Origin: Spinellus fusiger
Taxonomy: Eukaryota; Mucoromycota; Mucoromycetes; Mucorales; Phycomycetaceae
Assembly: GCA_025094145.1 (NCBI GenBank)
Contig: JALLLS010000001.1
Location: 1,240,001-1,304,000 of the forward strand
Reading direction: 5' to 3'
DNA: 64,000 nucleotides
Shown here: piece by piece, positions 37,247-48,422 of the stretch
Numbering within the stretch: the first letter of the stretch is position 1
Layout: each line of letters starts with the position of its first letter
Translations under genes and position numbers: made by a program
The notes under the pieces: model-generated
What the model was told of the DNA's origin: nothing
The model's input: the letters and a program-made list of their open reading frames with translations, nothing else
Database searches by the model: none

Positions 37247-38105
37247 TAGTGGTATGTATCTCTCAAGAATAAAGCACAAGGCTTTTAGGGTATAGATTCT
37301 ATTTCTATGAAGGGAATCTACTTAGGCAGTAGCTATAGTACATAATATAGTATCAGCTATACTATTATAATAAACAATTTCATTCATAAACAATATATTC
37401 TATTGATAATACAATTTGACATTAAGATATACTACAAAAGAAAATAATAATTTGGATATCCTCAAACCTTTAATTTTAACCATTTTTCCATAAAAGGTGA
37501 ATTGATCTATTACGTAAAAGGAAGTAGATATCACTGCTTAAAAGCCAGAAAAATCTCCTGGTGTGTAGTAAAGATAACCTTACAATATTATTGAAAGACA
37601 GATTGTATCTCACAAACTGTCATGACGCGTCAAAATCGGTTCTGACCCATATTACCACAAGTGAAGTTGCATTGCTGCTTCCGATGCTTATTTCTTTTTC
37701 ATTTTTCTCATTGCAATGACCGATCGATTGAGTTTATATGTCTTGCATTGTTTTGAATATAAAATACACCCTAGGAAATAGTAGTAATTATTTTTTATTG
37801 TGCTATTGATTAGTAGACTATGGATGAGGCTGACTTGTGAATGTTATGAATGTTTAAGGGGGAAATCTCTCTAACAGGTATTTAGAAATTGAGTTGAATA
37901 GATTATGATAATTCATACACATTTATTCATTAAAACAGAAGCCTGGAATTTGAAAATAGCTAAATATTCCATAAATTCCAGTCTACCGTTATTTAAGTAA
38001 TAACTGCTATTGTCGATATTGCTATTATTATTTTTAAAACTATAATTATAACTATAATTATGATCGAGGGTATTTTAAATGTGCACGAATAGAACGGATA
38101 CCCCT
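37247..38105. other. AT-rich intergenic DNA
   Basis: No coding or structural feature was recognised apart from short AT palindromes (an AACTATAATTATAACTATAATTA run near 38037-38060). Confidence 0.5.
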
Positions 38106-38820
38106 CTAATGAGAAATAGTGGTAGATCCTTCCAAGCAAGTAAGTTCGACGCCAGAAGAATCCAAAAGGTTGAGTTTAACATCATAAGTACCCTAATGCC
38201 ATGAGTTAGTAAATGAAGATGAGTTATAGCAATAGATTACCTTTGCTGTTTGTTGGTCACAGACACCAATGATAATGATGGATTATTATTTTAAATTAAT
38301 ATTAATAAAGAGATGGTGAAATAAAGAGAGTAAGTTGTCATATTTCTTTGGGTTGATAGTGTACTTACGAATGAAGCGAGGCATAGAAAGTATAGCCACC
38401 AAAGAGTGGTTTCCTGCAGCAAGAGGACACTGGGATGGATCCTCTTTATCAATGATATCACAGAAATCAGAGGTTTGGCTGAGCAAAACACGACCCTTTT
38501 TGCTGTAGCTTGTAACTAATTGAGTGCCTTGCTTCAATCCGTCCTTGAAGTCACCAGCAATTTTGATTAACAAATCTGTGTTGGGCTTGGGTGGGTTGGG
38601 GCTAAGATCTAATGTATCGATGCTACTCATATTAGCATTGCTCCGACAAGAGTGTGAAGACTTACGTGATAGAGGGCGTTGTACCAGGACAGGTTGTCAA
38701 ATGAAGCTGATCATCAACATTAACAGTGCTTTCTGCTTTAGCCCCGTGCTTGTTCTTTTTTGCCATGACAGAAGAGGCAATGAGGAAGACGGAAAGACAT
38801 AAGGTGAGTTGGAGCTTCAT
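38106..38820 (-). CDS. NPC2: NPC2/ML-domain phosphatidylglycerol-phosphatidylinositol transfer protein
   Basis: Predicted exons on the minus strand are 38666-38820, 38369-38625, a 5-nt microexon 38241-38245 (CAAAG), and 38106-38192, giving 167 aa in phase. A signal peptide (LTLCLSVFLIASSVMA) is followed by an ML domain with Cys residues in LTTCPGTTP, DFCDIIDKEDPSQCPL and VELTCLEG, the usual disulphide positions, and the typical LSPNPPKPNTDLLIKIAG and FIPKGTYDVKL blocks. The Cys-rich NPC2 fold binds sterols or phospholipids in the vacuole or ER lumen. The microexon restores both frame and the conserved IPxGxY motif; no single intron does so. It is about 650 bases from the next gene, which has the same orientation. 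Confidence 0.88.
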
Positions 38821-39465
38821 ATTTGAAAACAGAGAGATAATAAGAGATAAAGACTTGGGATTCTAATGTTGAAAATGAATGAAAAACAGCTCTTATATAG
38901 TCCATGAAGTAGTATTTTTAAGCATCATTTTTAAGCATTATTTTACACTTGCATTGATATTTAATTAGTCTTTCATTTCAGAACAAAAACGATGCAAGTA
39001 TGTGTAAATACTGTCGAGAAGAATTTAGTCAAATAGAAAATAAATAAACAGAAAGGGGCAGAAGAGGGGTAGAGAATATCTTTATTTTACCTAATTGGAT
39101 CATTTCTCATGATTCCAAGTCAATTCAATAGTGAGAACATAGTTTGTTCTGATTTCTAGTGTATACAGATAGGATCGGGTCATTTAAGAATGGTAAACAG
39201 TTTGGAGAATTACTCCTTGGATAAGAAATAGAAATAGAAGGAGGGGGCAGAGGGTAGAAGAAAGAGTGTGGCGGTCTGGATGTTTACCAAGGAACTCCCA
39301 TAATAAGGCTGGGTAATGAATGAGTGAGTAAATGAGTGAGCAGTTGAATGGATGGATGTATGAATGAATGGATAGCCAAGTGAACAGCATAAAATATAGA
39401 AAAAGGAGTGCTGGAGTAGTAACGAGTGTTTGTTAGTGGAGTTGTTATTGCTGCTGCTGAGGCCT
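38821..39465. other. Intergenic, promoter side of NPC2 gene
   Basis: No gene is seen. The NPC2 promoter carries a TATATAAGAG-type motif on the minus strand around 38892-38902. A GAATGAGTGA/AATGGATG imperfect repeat occurs at 39316-39372. Confidence 0.45.
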
Positions 39466-41204
39466 TTAGAATTCCCATTTGTGCAAGTTCTCATCCATGA
39501 AGAAGCTGACCATGCTCTTTACACGTGAGCCGGTGGGTCCTTTTGGTCTCAAGTCTTTGATTCTTGATGCCATTTCAAAGGAGAGTCCTGGTGATTTCCT
39601 CTCATAAGGATTGGTAGTGCAGGCCAAGGTCTCAAAGCGTTGTCTGAGTTGGTCTACCTCGGGTGTTGCTGGTCTAGGAAGAGAAGTCATACTGCTGGGA
39701 GAGAAGGAGGCTCTGGCAGAAGAGGGTCGTTCAAGAAGAGGGACTGTTGCTGATGCAGTGGCTGCTGCTACTTCTGCATCTTGCTCACTGTACGTTTCAT
39801 GTCGATTGTCTTTTATCCATGGCTCAATGTCACTGAGTGTGCCTGCCGAGGTGAAGCTCTCTGTAGCATCAGGGACGGGTGCAATGAGGTCACTGAGATC
39901 ACTGAGATCACTGAGATCACTGCGTTCACTGTGGTGGCTGGGACTGGTCGTAGTCTCCTCAGTACTCGCTGTCTGTGGAATGATAATGGCCGTCTTTTCT
40001 TCTGGAACTTTGTCTGCTTTACTGTATTTTCTTGTCCGACCTGTTAGGACTGAAAGAGGAGGTTTAGAAACACCGCCAGTGGAAGACAATCTCTTTGATG
40101 TGAGGGTTGGCTTGCTGGTGACTAGGCTTGCTCTTTTCTGTTCTGTGCGTACTGATGTTGCTGGTGAAGAGGACTTTATAGGTGAGTACTAGTCAAAAAT
40201 AAAATAAACCTACAGGATACTGTGTTCGAGACAAGTTGCTTTCTGTTCTAGCATCAATGGAAGAACGATGAAGACGAGTCTTTGCCTTTCGATCTCCAGA
40301 CTGTGCTGTTGGAGGTGCTGTTGGAGGTGCTGTTGGAGGTGTGGTCTTTTGTGTGGGCTGGCTCAGTCGTTTGGTAGTTGGGCGCTGGGCAGAGGCGGGT
40401 CGGACGGATGTCGGACGCTGTGCAGAAGACGGTTTGGGTGCTACTACTTGCTTTGGTGTTGCATTGTTAGCGGATCCTCTCCCGGGCCCCTTGGACTGTC
40501 CAGGGGCTGTAGTGCCTGTCGCACTCTTTCTACTGGTATTCTTTGTTTCTGGATTCTGCGGCTTCTGTGTTTTCTGCATTTTTTCTTCTTTATGTTGTTT
40601 TGGTGCATTGTCCATTAGCTTTGACTGGGCAGATAAGCGAGACAGGTAGCGGACTTGACGTTCCGCTTCTTGTTCCGAAGCACTGGCAAGACAGAGGGTA
40701 CGCATAGCAGGACAAACAAATTGCTCGCTAATAAGCAGTGACAGGAAGACCGGTGGTTGATTAAAGAGTAGACAGGAGAAGAGATAGGCCTTGTCTTACC
40801 TACAGACTCCTTTGATTGTATCAGAAGGATCAAGGCCTATGGCTGTCTTCCATAGGTTCAAGGCATCAGGACCTTCCAAGACAAATGCATACATAGGCTG
40901 GCTTTAGAAGAGGTGAGTCCGACAACCGAGGTCACAAGGGTTGCTTCTCTTGCTATCTCTCCAACCCTCTTTCTAATCTCTAATCTCTCCATTCTCACCT
41001 GCTCCACTCTGTGCACATCTGTGGGCTACAATCGGGAAACAAGTGAAGAGTGTCTTTCTCTGATAAGCTCAAAGAAAATTCAATATCAAGGTGCAGACCG
41101 AGTGTCTGGGCAAACTCAAGAATGGCTTGCTTGTACTCTAGCGCGTCTGGCTTTAGCATGGCCAGTGTACGCTGTTCCTTGTCGTGTTCCAAGTGGTCTG
41201 CCAT
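39466..41204 (-). CDS. NDP-kinase-like domain protein with disordered basic tail
   Basis: Four exons on the minus strand join in phase (40999-41204, 40800-40901, 40214-40727, 39466-40188), giving 514 aa. The N-terminal 140 residues follow the NDPK fold: QRTLAMLKPDALEYKQAIL (strand 1 and helix), GLHLDIEFSLSLSEKD, then PMYAFVLEGPDALNLWKTAIG, and a helix ASEQEAERQVRYL. The active-site segment that normally reads NxxHGSD is replaced by MRTLCLASASE, so the phospho-accepting His is absent and kinase activity is unlikely. The remaining roughly 370 residues are low complexity, with a SAQRPTSVRPASAQRP region, TAPPTAPPTA, four DLS repeats, and a conserved-looking end (IKDLRPKGPTGSRVKSM). Such NDPK-like fusions are known in NME5/7-type ciliary proteins, but the role here is unknown. 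Confidence 0.75.
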
Positions 41205-42156
41205 GACTGCTGGAGTTGAGTGTTTATTCTGTCCATGTCCTTTTCTAGCTTACCTATACAGAAAAGAAAACAGTGGTAAAGGCGTTTATAGATGCAATCA
41301 GTAAGTAGGCGATGAGTGAGAGAAAGAAAGAATTGAAAAACAGCTAGGGCAGGACAGTGTTTCGATGTGCCTTATTTAAGCGTTTCACAGGCTGAAAATA
41401 AACGATAGGATGAGTGAGCAGGTGGTTTTTACATTGAGGCCCACCAAGCCACAGTCTACTTTCTCATTTTACACAGTCAATCTACAGAGAGAAAAGGAGT
41501 GAGAAAACAAGAGATGGACAGAAAAGAGGGGTTATCGTGTGTGTTGGTAAGAGTAGACTTGTATGAGATTGTCTTATCAGTGGTGGTGGTGAGGTAATAA
41601 GTGGTATTATTAGGGTGATAACTGTTATTATTACTGGTTATTATCATTATTTTTATTATTACACATCTTATCACTGCTATTATTACATATTTTTATAATT
41701 CTTTAACCTTTTTACAGTGCAGAGTATCAACAGAGTACCAATAGAGTATCAACAGAGTACCAATAGAATATCAACAGAGTACCAATAGAATATCAATAGA
41801 ATATCAATAGAGTATCAATAGAATATCAATAGAGTATCAATAGAGTATCAATAGTAGTGTCCTATCTACTTTAGATGAAAATCCGTACTTTAAATGACAT
41901 GGCGTGAAATAGAACCGTTAAAGAACTTCACCAACGTTGGAGTATCCAATTCTCTTCTTTTCCACGAGGCATACTATTACAGAGAACTAAGGTGATGAAG
42001 ATAGTAGAGGGCAGAACCACACAGAATAGCCAATACAAGACTAATATGTGGGGTGAACAGTGCCACAAGAAGAGATCTCATCAAGCTGAGGTTATAACAT
42101 GATGTCTCTGGTATCTGCTATAAAAGGGATGGTTAGCTGTGGGTATAAGCTTTTCT
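41205..42156. other. Intergenic DNA with minisatellite
   Basis: No gene is seen. It contains the AGTATCAATAG minisatellite at 41720-41852 and TTATTATTA-type runs at 41600-41680. Confidence 0.55.
41720..41852 (+). repeat. 11-bp AGTATCAATAG minisatellite
   Basis: About twelve tandem 11-base units (variants AGTATCAACAG, AGTACCAATAG, AATATCAATAG). The 5' half alternates two variant units, giving a 22-bp higher-order repeat; the 3' half is more uniform. Confidence 0.92.
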
Positions 42157-42769
42157 TTACTGCGCTTTTGTTGACCTTACAAGCATGAATGAAGCAGACG
42201 GAGACAAGGGACTGTCTTTTATCGAATCTGTAGGGAGATGGGTACACTGATAAACAAGACCAGCACTGTATAATGCAACAAGCACACCAACTATCCACAC
42301 ACGCTTCCATTGGGACGGTGATTCTCGGGGAAGATGAATTAAATAGGACAGGCATCGTTCATGTACGTAGTAGCCTCTTGTCATCCTTTAGCTATTTTGG
42401 CAAAAGAGTAACTCACCTGGAGGCGTGGCACTGTGCAGGTGAGATATAGCGCATAGTGTCATTGGGTACTGTTTGGAAACAAAGACGACATCCCAAAGGA
42501 TCTATTGCGTATGCATCATGTGTAGTATCACTGTCATCTTCTGAGTCTGTTTCTCGGTAATATCCATTGGCAATAGCTTGGAATAGGTCTGACGCCTGTA
42601 CTCCGTGGTCTAATTGAAAGGCATCTTGTCGTCTTAGCACAGGAGGTATCCATTGATCAGGAGTATCAATTCCAGAATGTTGGTTAGCTTTTTTAGTGTC
42701 TTTAATTGGTTCTTTAGTGGTAGTGGTACTATGGTAATGATGAGGTTGAGACATGAGAAAAACTGTCAT
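42157..42769 (-). CDS. Small tail-anchored protein with partial RING-CH-like Cys/His motif
   Basis: Two exons on the minus strand (42417-42769, 42157-42385) join in phase to 193 aa. The N-terminal half is polar, with His/Thr runs and an acidic patch (ETDSEDDSDTTHD). The middle has DPLGCRLCFQ, then SPAQCHASR and YYVHERCLSYL, a C-x2-C ... C-x ... H-x2-C pattern like the first half of a RING-variant (RINGv) domain; the last Cys pair is missing. A transmembrane helix follows (RVWIVGVLVALYSAGLVYQC), then a 30-residue tail. It may be a degenerate membrane RING protein or a small protein with a single zinc site. Function unknown. Confidence 0.65.
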
Positions 42770-43110
42770 GAGGAGGGGAGTTGCAGTAAAGGCTTTATAG
42801 CTTAAAATATGTCTCCGCCGAGATAAGGTTCACACAAGATAATAGAAATGAATCACTTACTTCTCCTTTGTCACGTGGAACAAAATTGTATAGGTCACAA
42901 AGCAGGTTGTTATGGAAACAAGAGATAGACTCTTTTAAAGAGTTATTCTTAAAATGGCTGTGGGCTGGGTAAAAGTGAAGTGTTTGATATTTGGGACAAG
43001 GAGTATTATTTAAACACCCATTGAATACGATAGACTATGGAGGGGGATAAGACAATGATAAAGTGTTTTATAGCACTTGTTACTATTTACAGTCTGTGTG
43101 TTTAATAGAT

Positions 43111-43190
43111 AGTAAGTACTGTGTAATAAGTAATAAATACTATATAATAAGTAATAAATACTATATAATAAGTAATAAATACTATATAAT
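43111..43190 (+). repeat. 21-bp tandem array
   Basis: Nearly four units of AATAAGTAATAAATACTATAT, the inner units identical. Confidence 0.9.
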
Positions 43191-43858
43191 AAACATTGTA
43201 TAAGAAGAAAAATGTTTATCGTCGTCCATTGAAGGCCCAACCATGTTGTATTGATCGAATAACTTTGTCATTGAGAAAACATCAAGTTATAAATTATTAC
43301 CATTTCTATTATTTCTATCAAGAGTCGATCGTTTGCAGAAAATCGTGCATTCAATCTTACATACTCAATCTTATTGAGAACATATACTGTCAAAGATTTT
43401 AATTAAATTCAAGTAATAAATCTAATTATCGAATAAAATACTAAATTATTTTAATATGATTGTTTTTCTTTTTCTGTATCACAGTGAGTTGTCTTCTTTA
43501 TTTGTTTCCTTGACAAGGGTGAATCGGATAAATCGAAGATCTTTCAAATGACTGACATTGCTGTGTTATGTTATGCTATGTTATGTTATGTACGTTTCAC
43601 TTTGCATCCTAATCTCTGTGTTCCTGAATATATACTGAGATATGTAACTTGGAGATGGAGCCAATTCAATCTCATAATGATTTAGCTGATTTTATATGTC
43701 CCTAAATAATGAAAAAGAACTAGTGCTGTTTTTAAATAAACGTTAGGAGTTCATTGGCATTATGACAAATGATTAAAAGTTAGACTATGAATGAAACATC
43801 TTTCAAAGTAATGAAATAGCTATAAGGAAAATAAGCCTCAACCAATACAGAGATTGAA

Positions 43859-43936
43859 AACAACAACAACAACAACAACAACAATAACAACAATAATAAT
43901 GATAATGAATGATAATGATAATGATAATGATAATAC
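43859..43936 (+). repeat. (ACA)n / (GATAAT)n compound microsatellite
   Basis: ACAACAACA run of about 9 units grading into ATAATGATAATGATAAT. Confidence 0.9.
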
Positions 43937-44989
43937 ACTTTATTTCTTTATAGTGACAAACGAATATGTAAAATCAAGCCATCAAAATCAGTGAATGTCA
44001 AACAAAAGGTACCTATATCCTATAAGCTTTTATTATATTTTAATTGAACAGAATAGCTTATCTTTTCTCATATCATTTCTCATTAAAAGTATACACTTGA
44101 ATGCTATTTCAGAAACAAACTATAGGAAAATGTTGAACTTGTTATTTATTTAAAATATGAGTCTTTATAAATCTACTTTGTACAAGTGTAAAGTTACTCA
44201 TAGAAAAACACCATTTCTTTGTGAACAGCTAAAAAAAGATAATTGCAATAGAATACAATTCTCCATATATCCCATCTTTTTCTATGAATAAAAGAATAGA
44301 ACAAAAGAATATTTTGTCTCTGAAGAAGAATAAATATGAAGAAGCAAAGGAGTAACATGAGCTTGGAAATGAAACGTTATCTATTCAACATGCAACAGAC
44401 TCATCCTTTGAATGATAAAATGAAAGGTATTTACTCTACCTGAAAGACATTCTTACTAATAAGAGATAATATGCCATTTTCAATGCAAAACAGCAGAAAA
44501 ATAGCATTGCATTCACAAAATAGCAGATTAAATTATTCAGTATATTCTTTTACTCATTCATTACTTAATAGACTTATTTAAATTAATTTTGGTCAATACT
44601 GTCTCTCTTTCGTGTGTACTTTATACATTAAAAGAGAATGTTTTATTATCCAATAGTGCATATCTCTATACATTGATATTTTCATAACAAAGCGATGGAG
44701 TACAATAGTAGTTTATATGAGAAAATAAAACAATAAAACAATACATCACAAACAAATGCTTAATCTTGATAATAAATCAGCAAAAATGCTTTCCCAACCA
44801 TGGGACGTAATGGTAAACACTGAATTGATCTACAGTGCCATTTCTGGTAGTAAGATCTTTGAGCTTGTAAAGGAAAGACTGATTTCCTATGTTTAATTAT
44901 AGTCTAACTGTAACAATAAAAATAAATAAACATTGAATAGTAATTGACACATGGCAACAGAGGATAAATTAATAGAACAATGCTAAAGA

Positions 44990-45700
44990 TGTAGTTTAGA
45001 AGCCATTGGATAATTCTACACTACATTGAGTATCTTTTCTGATTTTCATGTAAACCATGAAGAATATATCGAAAGTTTAAAGCAGCTACCACATATTTAT
45101 TCCAATCACAATGGCAAAGACAACCTCCAGAAGCAGCATTAGTTGTAGTATCAGTCATAGCTTTTAAATATTTTTGGTATGAACGTTCTTCTCAAAGGAA
45201 AGCAGCTGAAAGACTTGTCTTGAAGCTACAGGCATATATTCGAGAATCTGTAGTACGCTTCTAAATGCTTCAAAGGGTTGGCCTTGGAGTTGTAATCTAT
45301 AGATCCTTTTGAGAACTTATAGACCGTAGCATACGAATGAAAAAAAGTTGTGGATCATCTCTACACTAGATTCAGAAAGAAAATCCCTACATATATCTTC
45401 TACTCTTCTTGATGAAACAGTTGGCCTTGCGAATTTGATTTATGATTTCCTTTTTAGCAGCCGCAATTTCTTCTTTACTCTTTTCTTTTTCTTTTTCTTT
45501 TTCCAATAACTAGCTTTTTTCTTTCTTCTTGAACAACAGGTTGAAAAATATGTGGTGCTTGTTTCCGAATTGAAGCGTAATGCCGTTAATATAAGCAGTA
45601 ACCATCTTATTTGTTTCATATAAAGCTAATTGATGAGCATACTTCTTTGTTTCTAGGACTTTCTTTGGATGAGTCAGACATTATAAGAAACGAAGTGTTA
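44990..45700 (-). pseudogene. Second TnpB/Fanzor-like relic
   Basis: On the minus strand, three broken coding-like pieces occur in order: KKYAHQLALYETNKMVTAY with NGITLQFGNKHHIF (about 45540-45660), a Lys/Glu-rich helix EKEKEKSKEEIAAAKKEI (about 45430-45500), and GGCLCHCDWNKYVVAALNF followed by RYILHGL (about 45045-45130). The last block aligns with RFWNQDMAATLNFRHVLFGL at 36.8 kb, with the Asp position lost (WNKYV). Several stops and frame changes separate the pieces. It is probably an older copy of the same element family. Confidence 0.4.
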
Positions 45701-46083
45701 TGAAAAAAAAAATAGTGTATGTTATCTTTTAATGTAGAAATATCCCGGAATTTGAAGGAGTTCTATTACTTTTGTCGGGTTACTTTATATTTATTAAAAA
45801 AAAGGTTTTATAGAGTTTACTCTTTTGCTTTTGAAGATATAATAAAAAATATATAGAGTGGTTAGTCATGCATATACTTTGCTTTAGTAGTGATGAAAAA
45901 AGGCAGCAGTAGAAATGTTGAATTGAAATAGGGGTTTTTGTCTTAACAGTCATTGAAGAATATGGAGTGTGGAGTTAAAATGATAGGATAAACATGGGAA
46001 AGAAAACAACTACAATAAGAGAATAATATAGACCTATTTACACACAATGAGAAATAAGAGTAGACAATAGAATAATAGAATGG
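45701..46083. other. Short AT-rich spacer
   Basis: No feature is seen between the relic and the 3' end of the regulator gene. Confidence 0.5.
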
Positions 46084-48422
46084 TTAAAAGAGAGGATCCA
46101 AAAACTGTGCAGCTGAGAACTCTTCAATTTCTTCCATCTTCACAGTGTCCTGCTGTACAGTGTTACTGAAGGAGGAAGAAAGTGGATCAAGGAATTTCAT
46201 GCTTATATCCATCATTGCACTTGAGGATAGGCTGAGATCCAAGAATGTATCATCGATGATAGGTGGCAGCATAAACGTATCATAGATGTCACTGTCACCT
46301 ATAAAGTAGCTGGAGCTAGGAGGACTGGGTGTGCAAGCAGCACTTGTGGTTGAGGAGCTGCTGGTACTGGTCGTGCGACTGCTGATGATGGTACTAGACT
46401 CGTCAAAAGATGAAAACAGTTGAACATCGCCCGAATGGCAGAAGGATACAGACTCATTTGTCATGTCACAGAAGGAAGATGAGTAGGAGGGAGATGGGAT
46501 GGGATCTACCACTTCTAATGGCTGCAATACAAAAGAAGAATGGGGTTGAGCAGTGGTGGGTTCATCGGCCAGCGAGAAACAATCACCAAAGTCAAGCGAC
46601 TCTGTTGTGCCACTTGTACAAGAAATAGCTGGAGAACCCGGCTGCACACCTTCGTCCTGTGCAAACCGAGCATTTTGAGCAGAAAGAGCTGAGATTGTAA
46701 GGGGTATGGCAGGCAGCATTGACATGATGATATTGTTGTCCAATGGTTCAGGGAGTTGAGTCAAAGGTGGAATAGGTGCTGTGCGCGTTGAATTCTTGCG
46801 AGGACGAAGGCAGGGAACGAACTTTGTACAGTACACATCCAAAACACGTTGTAAGAGATTTTTCTTGTTTTCAAGATAGCGTTGATTAAGCCATGCCTTT
46901 ATAAATAAAGTAAAATAACAGATACATGAGTTACCAAACAGTCCGCACTCTATAGCCAACACTCTATAGCCTTACCAACTTCCAGCCCAATTCATTGCAG
47001 AGTGTTTCTTCCAACCACCGAGCACAGCCATTGGTAGACTGACTCTGGCTCACATTCATAGTACGGGGGAACACACAGTTGGCAGTTCTGAATGGAAGAT
47101 CAATGTCATCTAGATCAACATTCTCCACATCAATTTTAATACGGTATCGCATGTTGGCTACCACATCATCAATAGAAAGGGTCTTTGAGTGGTGAGCAGG
47201 CTTCACAATGACAGTAGAGAGAGGAGTTAGGCTGAAGGAAGGATGAGGTGAAGCTGAATCAGTCAAGCTGAACTCATCTTCGCGCTGTTTTCTTTTCCGG
47301 AGGGTTCCATTGAGTAGCTTCTCTTGACGCGCCACTCGTCTTGACCGCATGCTTGGATACCGGTTTCGATAAGAGTCTACCGCACGCTGTATTAGCCCAC
47401 GTTTACCAGAAATCTCATTCTTGTTCAACAAGGCGAGCTTCCATCCTAGGATATTGCACTCTGTCTCATATCCCCATCGATTTCCCTTGTAGTTTTCCTT
47501 GGTAAGATTGGCTCTGGGATAGACCTAAGCAGCAGCACAACAGCAGTCAATGAGATGAGTTCAAATGAAAGATAGAAATGACAATACGCTATGTGAGGGC
47601 GCCGCTCATTGCGGAGTCGATGTCTCAGTCATGGCAGCGAAAACTGTGAAGTCTTCACGTGTCGTTTTGTAAGATACTTACACAATTATCGGTCTTGAAC
47701 TTATCATCCATCCCAACTAGTGAGATATGAGTGATATCAGTGCGAATGGAATACTGCTTGAGGGTACGATTGTGTGAATAGACAAAAGAGACCCACTCAA
47801 TTCCGTCCTTCATCTGTATGGTAGGTTCATTGGTTACCACAGGAGTACTGGAGAAGACACCTGAAGGGACGGTAGGGGAGAATGTACTAGAGAGCGGATT
47901 CAGCGAATTCAGTGGACTCAGTGGATTCATCAAATTAAGCGGACTCAGTGGATTCAATGGATTCAATGGACTCAATGGATCGAGTGAATCCAATGGACTC
48001 AGAGCATGTATACGCGTAGAAGCAGTCATTTCAGATAGAGTCTTGGGCAGGAGAGGCACAGCTACAGGTGCTGTGACTGTAGATGTACTAGCAAGACACC
48101 CTGCATTGATGTTCTGTTTCTGTCTATGAGGATTTGACGTGCTATTCTCCATTGAATCTGTCATTTTTCCAGGATAAGAGGTCTGAGACACGCTCTCTTG
48201 TTCCTTATCAGTCTTGGCATTGAGTTTTCTTTTCTTGACATTTTTAATTGTCTGTTCTATAAGGGAGATCTGATCCGATGTGAGGCGGTCCAAAAGACTT
48301 TCTGCACTGGCAGGCGTATTAATGAGTTCTTGTAGAGAGAGTGAGGTGGGTGACCGAGTATCAGAGTGTAACGTATCAAAAGAAGAGGATGCGTTGGGAA
48401 GAGTGGTTGTGCAGAAGTCCAT
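46084..48422 (-). CDS. Probable transcriptional regulator (DUF8032-like core)
   Basis: Three exons on the minus strand (47682-48422, 46976-47524, 46084-46896) give 700 aa in phase. After a Ser/Thr/Pro-rich start with a basic stretch (TIKNVKKRKLNAK) there is an (N/S)PL tandem repeat (PLSPLNPLNPLSPLN). The conserved core then reads IEWVSFVYSHNRTLKQYSIR, CVYPRANLTKENYKGNRWGY, CNILGWKLALLNKNEISGKR and DSYRNRYPSMRSRRVARQ. A second, diverged half repeats part of that pattern (LEETLCNELGWKLAWLN, RVLDVYCTKFVPCLRPRK). The C-terminal 250 residues are Ser- and acid-rich, like an activation domain. The core resembles a fungal domain of unknown function (I believe DUF8032) found in putative regulators; DNA binding is inferred, not shown. 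Confidence 0.75.

Larger units (their letters stand above)
42770..44989. other. AT-rich gene-poor DNA with tandem repeats
   Basis: No gene is supported. Repeats include a 21-bp AATAAGTAATAAATACTATAT array at 43111-43190, a TGTTATGTTATGCTATG run at 43565-43592, and an (ACA)n/(GATAAT)n microsatellite at 43859-43936. A plus-strand 36-codon ORF at 44786-44896 is too short to call. Confidence 0.5.

Noticed and set aside
40268..40649. Long plus-strand open frames opposite the NDPK-like gene
   Set aside because: Antisense shadows of the low-complexity Pro/Thr-rich coding region.
44786..44896. Plus-strand 36-codon ORF (MLSQPWDVMVNTELIYSAIS)
   Set aside because: Plausible codon content but isolated, with no signal peptide, neighbours or family.
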